A DNA stretch of 23,329 bases from a virus, in IMG/VR virus record IMGVR_UViG_3300028394_000320, positions 1-23,329 of that record; one strand, written 5' to 3'. The notes under the pieces are model-generated. The model was not told the DNA's origin. It did not search any database and saw only the letters and a list, made by a program, of their open reading frames with translations. The position numbers and the translations under genes were made by a program. Below, in pieces: positions 17,529 through 23,329 of the stretch (position 1 is the first letter of the stretch; the number at the start of each line of letters is the position of its first letter).

Positions 17529-19562
17529 ATGTTTTCATTTAAGCTTTCTGATGAATTTATCAGCGATTACCGCAAGAAAGAATCACCCTTCGGCTATAAA
17601 GATGTAGCTGGAAACTCAGTAGGAGAGATTACATTCCTACGCACCTATTCACGCAAGAAGGAAGACGGAACAAAGGAAACTTGGGCTGATGTCTGTGAGC
17701 GTGTAATCAATGGTATGTATTCCCTTCAAAAAGACCACTGTAAGGCTTCTAGGCTGCCTTGGAATGACTCAAAGGCATCTGCATCCGCTAAGGAGGCGTT
17801 TGACCGCCTATTCACCCTCAAATGGACTCCTCCGGGTCGTGGGCTATGGGTCATGGGAACCGATATTGTAAATCGCCAGAGAAACTCTGCTGCTCTGCAA
17901 AACTGTGCTTTTGTTTCAACCAATGAGATGACAAAAAACAATCCGGGCAAGCCATTTGCGTTCCTTATGGAAGCATCCATGCTTGGCGTTGGAGTTGGCT
18001 TTGATGACAAGGGTGCTGATAAGGGATTTCAGATTTATGCCCCAGCTTCGCCATCTGACTATGTAATTCCAGATACTCGTGAAGGCTGGGCTGAGTCAAC
18101 TGTTGCACTTATTAATTCATTCCTAAAACCTGACCAAAAGAACTGGGACTTTGACTATGACCAGATTCGACCATATGGAACTCCAATTGTTGGATTTGGT
18201 GGAACAGCATCTGGACCGGAACCGCTAATCAAGCTACACAATCAGATTAGAAAACTATTTCTTGGTCGTGCTGGTGAGATGGTTACTCGCCGTGACATTG
18301 CCGATATTGGTAATATGATTGGTGTCTGTGTCGTTTCTGGAAATGTTCGCCGTTCTGCTGAGCTTCTTATTGGTCGCATTGATGATGAGGACTTCTTGAA
18401 CCTGAAGAACTCTGAGCGATTCCCTGAGCGTAACTCTTATGATGCTGAAACTCCGGGCTGGGCTTGGATGTCAAACAACTCTGTAGAAGTAGAGGTTGGA
18501 ACAAACTTCTCTCCTATCGTAGATGGTATTGTTCGTAATGGTGAGCCGGGTGTTATCTGGATGGATATGAGCCGTAAGTATGGTCGCATCACAGATGGAA
18601 TCAACAACAAGGACCACCGAGTTGTGGGATACAACCCTTGTGCTGAGCAGTCACTAGAGTCATTTGAGATGTGCACCCTTGTAGAAACTTACATGAACAG
18701 ACACGACTCAATCGAGGACTTCAAGAGAACCTTAAAGTTCGCTTATCTTTATGCAAAGACTGTAACTCTACTCCCAACCCACTGGGAAGAAACAAATGCA
18801 ATCATGCAGCGTAACCGCAGAATCGGAACCTCGATTTCTGGTATTGCCAACTTTGCAGATATCAATGGTCTACCAGCTACTAGGACTTGGATGGATGCTG
18901 GATTCAATGAAGTAAAGCGTTATGACCAGACCTACTCCGAGTGGCTAGGTGTTCGTGAGAGCATCAAGACTACTACTGTAAAGCCTTCTGGCACAGTGTC
19001 AATCTTAGCTGGAGAATCTCCGGGTGTTCATTGGACTCCGGGTGGCGAATACTTCCTTCGTGCTATTCGCTTTGGCAACTCTGACCCAATGCTTCCGCTA
19101 TTCAAGATGGCTAACTACACCATCGAGCCAGCATCTGAAGACCCAGTTGGAACTTCTGTTGTATTCTTCCCAGTGAAATCTGGTGCAAGACGAGCAGAGC
19201 GAGATGTATCCATCTTTGAGAAGATTGCACTGGCTGCAACTGCCCAGCGTTACTGGTCTGACAACTCTGTTTCGGTAACTGTGTCATTTGACCCAGAAAC
19301 TGAATCTAAGGATGTTGGCACTGTGCTCCATATGTATGATGGTCAGCTAAAGACTGTATCATTCTTACCAAGCGGAAACCACACTTATCCACAGATGCCT
19401 TACACGCAGATTACTCAGGAAGACTACGAGCAGTATGCAATGAAGCTTTTCCCAATTGACTTCTCTGGGGTTTATGCTGGAATGGCTTCTGAGGCGATTG
19501 GTGATGCCTACTGCACTACTGATGCGTGTGAAATCAAATTGATTGTAGAAAATCAAAAGTAA
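17529..19562 (+). CDS. nrdJ: Adenosylcobalamin-dependent (class II) ribonucleoside-triphosphate reductase
   Basis: The enzyme makes deoxynucleotides by reducing ribonucleotides through a thiyl radical generated from coenzyme B12. The sequence fits the monomeric triphosphate reductase type (Lactobacillus-like). The radical site is NPCAEQ (N369, C371, E373). The reducing pair is C126 (LQNCAFV) and C382 (FEMCTLVE). KPSGTVSILAG is at 485-495, and the C-terminal thiol pair C662-x4-C667 (CTTDAC) transfers electrons to the active site. At 677 residues it is somewhat shorter than the 739 of the Lactobacillus enzyme. AAAGGAGATTA precedes the start. It has its own promoter and flanking terminators inside the virion gene block, so it looks like an inserted metabolic cassette. 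Confidence 0.93.
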   Translation: MFSFKLSDEFISDYRKKESPFGYKDVAGNSVGEITFLRTYSRKKEDGTKETWADVCERVINGMYSLQKDHCKASRLPWNDSKASASAKEAFDRLFTLKWTPPGRGLWVMGTDIVNRQRNSAALQNCAFVSTNEMTKNNPGKPFAFLMEASMLGVGVGFDDKGADKGFQIYAPASPSDYVIPDTREGWAESTVALINSFLKPDQKNWDFDYDQIRPYGTPIVGFGGTASGPEPLIKLHNQIRKLFLGRAGEMVTRRDIADIGNMIGVCVVSGNVRRSAELLIGRIDDEDFLNLKNSERFPERNSYDAETPGWAWMSNNSVEVEVGTNFSPIVDGIVRNGEPGVIWMDMSRKYGRITDGINNKDHRVVGYNPCAEQSLESFEMCTLVETYMNRHDSIEDFKRTLKFAYLYAKTVTLLPTHWEETNAIMQRNRRIGTSISGIANFADINGLPATRTWMDAGFNEVKRYDQTYSEWLGVRESIKTTTVKPSGTVSILAGESPGVHWTPGGEYFLRAIRFGNSDPMLPLFKMANYTIEPASEDPVGTSVVFFPVKSGARRAERDVSIFEKIALAATAQRYWSDNSVSVTVSFDPETESKDVGTVLHMYDGQLKTVSFLPSGNHTYPQMPYTQITQEDYEQYAMKLFPIDFSGVYAGMASEAIGDAYCTTDACEIKLIVENQK

Positions 19563-19564
19563 GG

Positions 19565-19570
19565 TATAAT
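19565..19570 (+). promoter_or_regulatory. Junction promoter TATAAT after the reductase gene
   Basis: GGTATAATAGAATAG starts at the nrdJ stop codon. It has a perfect -10 and the AGAATA extension but no TG. The predicted start (about 19577) coincides with a hairpin, and a terminator follows 40 bases later, so the transcript would be a short RNA. Confidence 0.5.
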
Positions 19571-19576
19571 AGAATA

Positions 19577-19646
19577 GCACAGATTCCTCCTTTTCTGTGT
19601 GTTGTGTGTGGAAGCCCCCGTTGAGCCATAGCTCCGGGGGTTTTCC
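19577..19646 (+). ncRNA. Possible small RNA with CCTCC loop
   Basis: Between the TATAAT at 19565 and the terminator ending at 19646 lie about 70 bases without a gene. They begin with a hairpin CACAGA (19578-19583), loop TTCCTCCTTT, TCTGTG (19594-19599), then GTGTTGTGTGTGG and the terminator. The loop shows CCUCC, complementary to Shine-Dalgarno sequences. Alternatively this is only the 3' end of the nrdJ transcript. Confidence 0.3.
19610..19646 (+). terminator. Rho-independent terminator after nrdJ
   Basis: GGAAG-CCCCCG-TT-GAGC-CATA-GCTC-CGGGGG-TTTTCC: an upper 4-bp stem with a CATA loop stacked on a 6-bp GC stem and extended by A-T and G-T pairs. It ends the reductase cassette. Confidence 0.85.
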
Positions 19647-19654
19647 CTTTTGTA

Positions 19655-19663
19655 TGGTATAAT
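19655..19663 (+). promoter_or_regulatory. Promoter of the collagen-like gene
   Basis: TGTATGG-TATAAT-AGAATAACT-ATG: an extended -10 that ends nine bases before the start codon. No Shine-Dalgarno sequence lies between, so translation is probably leaderless or nearly so. Confidence 0.6.
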
Positions 19664-19672
19664 AGAATAACT

Positions 19673-21256
19673 ATGGCAATCTACTTTCCAGATACTAATC
19701 TCCCTCCTCAGTCCCAAGATTGGACCGACAAGGTTGAGAATGAAATCAAAAAACTCGACAAACGACCTTTTGGTGGGGGTGGTGGCTCTTCTTCTAGTGA
19801 GGGAACAGTTGGACCACAAGGACCGCAGGGACCACAAGGACCACAGGGTGAAGTTGGACCACAGGGTCCACAGGGTTTACAGGGGCTTACTGGTCCCACT
19901 GGAGTGACTGGAGCAACTGGACCAACTGGACCACAGGGTTTGACTGGTCCACAGGGCGATGTTGGTGTTCAGGGGCCTCAAGGTTTAAAAGGCGATACTG
20001 GAGCTGCTGGAGCGACTGGTGCACAAGGTGTTCAAGGTCCTGCTGGACCTAAAGGAGATACTGGAGCCACTGGAGCTGCTGGAGCTGCTGGAGCTACTGG
20101 TGCTACTGGTGCTACAGGTGCTACTGGTGCACAGGGGCCTATCGGTCTTACTGGAGCCACTGGAGCTACAGGCCCACAGGGAATACAAGGCTCACAAGGT
20201 CTAAGGGGTGATACTGGTTTAACTGGTGCAACTGGTCAGGGTGTCCCTACTGGTGGAACTACAGGTCAGGTTCTAGCAAAAATAAATGGAACCGATTACA
20301 ACACTCAGTGGGTAACTCCTTCCGGTGGCGGTGGGTCTGGCTTTACTGGTGCAGGAACATCTGTTACAGGTATTGCTGGCACTAATTCTACTGGTTTTGT
20401 AACTGTAACAAGCCCAAACTTTACTATGGCTACTGGCACAGCAATTACTTCTCTAACCTCTGACCCTGAATCACCTGATATTGCTACTTCTGGTAATTTA
20501 TACCTTAAATCTGGAAACGCTGAAGGTTTTCAGGCATACTCTGGAAATGTGTATTTACAAGGTGGTTCAATAGCCTATGATGGCGATAGTGGTTATGGCA
20601 TTAATGGAAGAATTTTTATTGGTGATAATAATACATCTACTGTTGCTATCGGGTGGACAGACACTACTGGATACACTTCTGGAATAGGTGCTACGACTGT
20701 AAATATTATGGATAGGGCTTCATCTGCTACTGGTAAACAATTGAATCTTGTTACTAATGGTGATTCAACTTTAAATATTGCTACTGGAGCGAATAATACT
20801 TTAGTAAGAATTGGAACAAGTTCAACAACAGCGAGTATAAACATTGGTACAGGAACAACTACTCCAACTGTTCAAATCGGAACAAACTTAGTTGCTTCTC
20901 GTACTTTCCTAAATGGAAAAAACTTCTTTTGGCAGCCCTCTCCGCCTACAACAATATCAACTGCCAGAACACTTACTTATACAGACCTTCAAACTTTTAT
21001 TGTGGTGTCTAGTGCTACTACAGGAAACTTTCCATTGCCTACAGGCACTTTGATGGATACTAATGTCCAAAACACTTCTACAGACATGGGCTTTGATTGG
21101 TCATTCATAAATACTGGAGCATCGGGGTCAAACACAGTAACCGCAGGAACTGCACATACTATTGTGGGTAGCGGAGTCGTTGCTTTTGGTACTTCTGCAA
21201 GATTTAGGTCAAGAAGAACGGCTGGCAATACTTGGATAACATACAGGATAGGATAG
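19673..21256 (+). CDS. Collagen-like fibre protein (527 aa)
   Basis: Three parts are visible. Residues 1-43 are a polar N-terminus with a GGGGGSSSS hinge. Residues 44-190 are Gly-X-Y repeats rich in GPQ and GAT, which should form a collagen triple helix. The rest is beta-structured, starting with a [17 protein letters not shown] segment typical of phage fibre linkers and ending in threonine- and glycine-rich strands. Such trimers are tail fibres or head fibres; the gene lies between capsid and connector genes, so a head-attached fibre is possible. It is probably leaderless. Confidence 0.85.
   Translation: MAIYFPDTNLPPQSQDWTDKVENEIKKLDKRPFGGGGGSSSSEGTVGPQGPQGPQGPQGEVGPQGPQGLQGLTGPTGVTGATGPTGPQGLTGPQGDVGVQGPQGLKGDTGAAGATGAQGVQGPAGPKGDTGATGAAGAAGATGATGATGATGAQGPIGLTGATGATGPQGIQGSQGLRGDTGLTGATGQGVPTGGTTGQVLAKINGTDYNTQWVTPSGGGGSGFTGAGTSVTGIAGTNSTGFVTVTSPNFTMATGTAITSLTSDPESPDIATSGNLYLKSGNAEGFQAYSGNVYLQGGSIAYDGDSGYGINGRIFIGDNNTSTVAIGWTDTTGYTSGIGATTVNIMDRASSATGKQLNLVTNGDSTLNIATGANNTLVRIGTSSTTASINIGTGTTTPTVQIGTNLVASRTFLNGKNFFWQPSPPTTISTARTLTYTDLQTFIVVSSATTGNFPLPTGTLMDTNVQNTSTDMGFDWSFINTGASGSNTVTAGTAHTIVGSGVVAFGTSARFRSRRTAGNTWITYRIG
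19802..20243 (+). repeat. Collagen-coding triplet repeat region
   Basis: About 49 consecutive GGN-NNN-NNN units, including runs of GGACCACAG and GGTGCTACT variants. Near-identical 9- and 18-base units make it prone to length change by recombination. Confidence 0.85.
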
Positions 21257-21259
21257 AAT
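21254..21259 (+). promoter_or_regulatory. Junction promoter TAGAAT before the adaptor gene
   Basis: GGATAGAATAGAACT-ATG: the hexamer overlaps the stop codon of the collagen-like gene (TAG at 21254-21256) and ends six bases before the next ATG. This is the spacing expected for a leaderless gene. A weak AGGA is 12 bases upstream of the ATG, so ordinary initiation cannot be excluded. Confidence 0.45.
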
Positions 21260-21265
21260 AGAACT

Positions 21266-21661
21266 ATGCCAGATACTACTCCTCCAAACTATTCAACTGC
21301 CATTGGGCAGGTTCGCCTACTGATTCCAGATGTAGAACAACTAGATAACCTAGATAACTCAAGCACTGCTGTCGAGTATCTATTTAGCGATGCTCAGATT
21401 CAGGCACTGCTATCTCTTTACTCAGATAATGTAAAGCGTGCTGCTGCTCAGGCAAAGCTAATCCTCGCAACTAGCGAAGCCCTTATCAATAAGGTTATCC
21501 GCACCACAGACTACACCACTGATGGTGCAAAACTGGGTGCTGAGCTTCGTGCACAGGCTAAGGCACTTCAGGATGAGGCTGCTAATGACGACTTGGCTGA
21601 TTCCTACGAAACCTTTATTGTCGCACCTCCTGCTGTGAAGTGGGGCGACACTTGGCTTTAA
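21266..21661 (+). CDS. Head-to-tail adaptor (connector) protein (131 aa)
   Basis: The pattern PPNYSTAIGQVRLLIPDVEQ, then FSDAQIQALLSLYSDNVKRA, then an ATSEALINKVIRTTDYTTDG helix is characteristic of actinophage head-tail adaptors of the gp6/gp15-like fold. These bind below the portal after packaging. The protein is largely helical, as expected. It follows a TAGAAT motif that allows leaderless translation. It overlaps the next gene by 22 bases. Confidence 0.85.
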   Translation: MPDTTPPNYSTAIGQVRLLIPDVEQLDNLDNSSTAVEYLFSDAQIQALLSLYSDNVKRAAAQAKLILATSEALINKVIRTTDYTTDGAKLGAELRAQAKALQDEAANDDLADSYETFIVAPPAVKWGDTWL

Positions 21662-22125
21662 ACTCTCGTGGCAGTATTGACCCACGCTGGTTGACCCATA
21701 GCCAGCGAGTCCTTTATGCTCTTGAACTAGCTCAAATTGAGATATTTGAGCCAACTACCGCTACTCAGGTTTATAACCCAACCACCAATACTTGGACTGT
21801 AACTAGCGATAAGGTTTATACTGGACCTGCTCGTATTCAGCCAATTATGACTGCTGGAAATGAGGGTGAGGATTATAACCCAAGCCTTTTCCAGAATGTA
21901 AAGATTCAAATTTCAAATGGTCGCAATACTCTTGCTGGCACAAGTGGAGTTATTCCAGATATTCGCTCAAACTATCAGATTAGAGTTACTTCAGCATCAA
22001 AGAATCCCACTCTTGAGAAGTTTGTCTTTGTTGTGACTAGCGTTCTAAATAGCTCAAATGCTTGGGAACGCACACTTCTGTGCAAGGTAGACATCGAGCT
22101 TGACCCTACCATAACTGGAGCCTAG
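21640..22125 (+). CDS. Head-closure protein, DUF6093-like (161 aa)
   Basis: Position after the adaptor and the segments IEIFEPTTATQVYNPTTNTW, VYTGPARIQPIM and NYQIRVTSASKNP fit the DUF6093-type stopper proteins of actinophages, which close the portal channel and bind the tail. The start is uncertain: GTG at 21640 gives MGRHLALNSRGSIDPRWL, and TTG at 21652 is an alternative. Neither has a strong ribosome site, so coupling to the overlapping upstream gene is likely. The beta-rich C-terminus ends VDIELDPTITGA. Confidence 0.75.
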   Translation: MGRHLALNSRGSIDPRWLTHSQRVLYALELAQIEIFEPTTATQVYNPTTNTWTVTSDKVYTGPARIQPIMTAGNEGEDYNPSLFQNVKIQISNGRNTLAGTSGVIPDIRSNYQIRVTSASKNPTLEKFVFVVTSVLNSSNAWERTLLCKVDIELDPTITGA

Positions 22126-22126
22126 T

Positions 22127-22732
22127 ATGGCTAGAACTGGTTATGAAATAACTCCACCGACTAGGGGTGGAAATCAGGCTATTATATTCAAGATTGATAA
22201 GTCTGGATTCTATAAAGGTGCTAAAGAAACTGGTAAAGCACTGACGGCTTTGCAACGCAGGATTAATTCTGAAATTAAAAATACTGGCTACTCTAAGACT
22301 GTAAAAGTTGATATGAAGATTACTGGTGGGGCAATGTTTTCTGAAGTTGCAGTTAGAACTTTGAATAAAGCAATAGATGATGTAGCTAGGCAGTGGAGCA
22401 AGCAGATTGCTGCCTCTGGCAAGCAGTTCTTCAAAAATGTAATTAGAACTGCACCAAATAGGGTAAAGGGTCAGCCCGGAAGAATTGATACTGGTCTTAT
22501 GATTCGTAGCGTTCAAGGAAGAAGCTATCACACAAAAGACATTACTTATGTTGGAATTGGTTGGGATATTCAAGGTGGAACATATTACCGATACTTCTCA
22601 TTTCAAGAGGATGGAACTCGCAATGGCCCAATGCCTATGCGTGCTGTTCCGCAGACTGCTAGATTCTTGTCTAAACAGTTTGAAGAGGGTCTTGGTAAGG
22701 CTCTAAAGATTAGATTGGATAGCATCAAATGA
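22127..22732 (+). CDS. HK97 gp10-like tail-completion protein (201 aa)
   Basis: The central and C-terminal parts carry the family's landmarks: a basic helix (QWSKQIAASGKQFFKNVIRT) followed by APNRVKGQPGRIDTGLMIRS, a strand around YVGIGWDIQGG, then YFSFQEDGTRNGPMPMRAVP and a final helix. This RTG/DTGL plus E-GT-PMPMRA order is typical of HK97 gp10-like neck proteins. The N-terminal 90 residues are an extra alpha/beta region. The ATG lies one base after the previous stop; no strong ribosome site is seen. Confidence 0.8.
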   Translation: MARTGYEITPPTRGGNQAIIFKIDKSGFYKGAKETGKALTALQRRINSEIKNTGYSKTVKVDMKITGGAMFSEVAVRTLNKAIDDVARQWSKQIAASGKQFFKNVIRTAPNRVKGQPGRIDTGLMIRSVQGRSYHTKDITYVGIGWDIQGGTYYRYFSFQEDGTRNGPMPMRAVPQTARFLSKQFEEGLGKALKIRLDSIK

Positions 22733-23142
22733 CATTACTTACTATTCAGGATGCAATTGTTGCAAGGCTAAATGAACTTGCACAAGATGTTTATGATGAT
22801 GGCGTTCCAGAAGAAACTAAGCTACGCTTTAGCACAGACGGCATCCTATTGCCTTATATCATCGTTGAGCACGCTGGCATAATTGCTGGCAGTATGCCAA
22901 TCTCTGGTGTTGCAGGAGCTTCTGGTCAATCATCCGTCAGTGTTCTGTGTATTGGTCCAAATCAAAGGTCGTCAAGACAAGTCGCTGGGCTAGTGAGGGA
23001 GAAACTCACTGGATTCAAGACTTCTGGCTCAGGAGAGCTAACCCCAAACCTCGCCCCATACACATATGTGGATGGTAACGCAAGGCCAATCCGTTATGTA
23101 ACTGAGGTCAGCTTTGACTTCATTACAGACACTGTATGGTAG
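22729..23142 (+). CDS. Tail terminator protein (137 aa)
   Basis: Position after the gp10-like gene and the layout fit a tail terminator, which caps the tail tube and joins it to the head: an N-terminal helix (LTIQDAIVARLNELAQDVYD), a GILLPYIIVEHAG strand pair, an SVSVLCIGPNQRSSRQVAGL helix region, and a final RYVTEVSFDFITDTVW strand. The ATG overlaps the previous stop as ATGA. The last codons GTATGGTAG form part of the next promoter motif. Confidence 0.75.
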   Translation: MTLLTIQDAIVARLNELAQDVYDDGVPEETKLRFSTDGILLPYIIVEHAGIIAGSMPISGVAGASGQSSVSVLCIGPNQRSSRQVAGLVREKLTGFKTSGSGELTPNLAPYTYVDGNARPIRYVTEVSFDFITDTVW

Positions 23143-23145
23143 AAT
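23137..23145 (+). promoter_or_regulatory. Junction promoter TGG-TAGAAT before the last gene
   Basis: TGTATGGTAGAATAGAAC overlaps the stop of the tail terminator gene (TGG TAG). The same 12-base core, GTATGGTAGAAT, occurs at the end of terL. The next ATG is 24 bases downstream with GGAAGGA in the leader. Confidence 0.5.
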
Positions 23146-23169
23146 AGAACATAGTATGGAAGGATTCTA

Positions 23170-23329
23170 ATGGCTTACATTAAGAATGTAGTGACTGGTG
23201 TATACGATACAGTGCCAGACCACTATCTAGAACACCCAATTTTGGGCAAAGACCTTATTCTCATGGAGGATGAAGTTTTGGCTGCTCCAAAAAATAAAAT
23301 AACCAAGGAGCAGCAAGCTCCAGAGGCTG
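23170..23329 (+). CDS. Small tail-region protein, partial (3' end outside window)
   Basis: The frame starts at ATG 23170 after GGAAGGATTCTA and runs 53 codons to the right edge without a stop. The start MAYIKNVVTGVYDTVPDHYL, then EHPILGKDLILMED, resembles a small protein found between the tail terminator and the major tail protein in actinophages (VYxVPxHYLxHPxxGK). Its function is not established; it may help tail tube assembly. Confidence 0.65.
   Translation, partial: MAYIKNVVTGVYDTVPDHYLEHPILGKDLILMEDEVLAAPKNKITKEQQAPEA

Noticed and set aside
19708-19899. Cys/Pro/Gly-rich frame on the minus strand
   Set aside because: It is the antisense of the collagen repeats; the CGP pattern is the complement of GGACCACAG units.
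19802-20243. CRISPR-like array
   Set aside because: The repeats are contiguous 9-base coding triplets without unique spacers and translate to Gly-X-Y.
22106-22573. Long open frame on the minus strand opposite the gp10-like gene (155 codons)
   Set aside because: There is no ribosome site or promoter, and the plus-strand product is a recognisable neck protein.
1-23329. Integrase, repressor or other lysogeny genes
   Set aside because: No protein with integrase or repressor signatures is visible. The tRNA-like site alone does not prove a temperate lifestyle.

Overview
The window is a contiguous piece of a double-stranded DNA tailed-phage genome, most probably a siphovirus infecting a low-GC actinobacterium. 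A planktonic Microbacteriaceae-like or related freshwater host is my inference. Supporting signs are capsid, connector and tail proteins that read like actinophage families, TTGACA/extended -10 promoters, genes that look leaderless, and a Gram-positive/actinobacterial-type LexA box (TTCGAAC-N4-GTTCGAA). No integrase, lysis or DNA replication genes lie in the window.

Left arm (1-10550, minus strand). About 39 very small, mostly acidic genes are packed head to tail, usually joined by 1-16 base overlaps such as TAATG, TGATG or ATGA. They are accessory or early-type genes: zinc-ribbon mini-proteins, a family of small strand-helix proteins resembling DpnD/PcfM, a DUF4241-like protein, two ArdA-like (antirestriction) proteins, a small membrane protein and many unrecognised ones. 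They form several transcription units, each headed by a near-identical sigma70-type promoter (TTGACA-N17-TAGnnT, most with TGC before the -10 hexamer).

Regulatory hub (8659-9492). This 834-base stretch has no gene. It carries five leftward promoters, two near-identical rightward promoters, a perfect LexA-type palindrome, repeated operator-like boxes (CGTTATAA and CGGCGTGTCG), a terminator-like hairpin right at one start site, and a compact tRNA-like fold (T-arm plus acceptor stem). A second AT-rich regulatory stretch is at 7212-7452. The early and late arms diverge at about 10551-10595, between two back-to-back promoters.

Right arm (10724-23329, plus strand). This is the virion assembly module: small genes, a putative small terminase, TerL, portal, a capsid maturation protease with a scaffold-like C-terminus and an internal start, a DUF2190-type decoration protein, and the HK97-fold major capsid protein. 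A cobalamin-dependent ribonucleotide reductase cassette with its own promoter and flanking terminators follows, then a collagen-like fibre protein, head-tail adaptor, head-closure (DUF6093-like), HK97 gp10-like and tail terminator proteins, and the start of a further tail gene. Gene junctions here carry a second promoter class (TGGTAKAATAGAA) that often overlaps the stop codon of the upstream gene.

The most striking global feature is that the palindromes GATC, GCGC and CGCG are all absent from the 23.3 kb, by a base-by-base reading. With the two ArdA-like genes this suggests strong restriction pressure on the phage.
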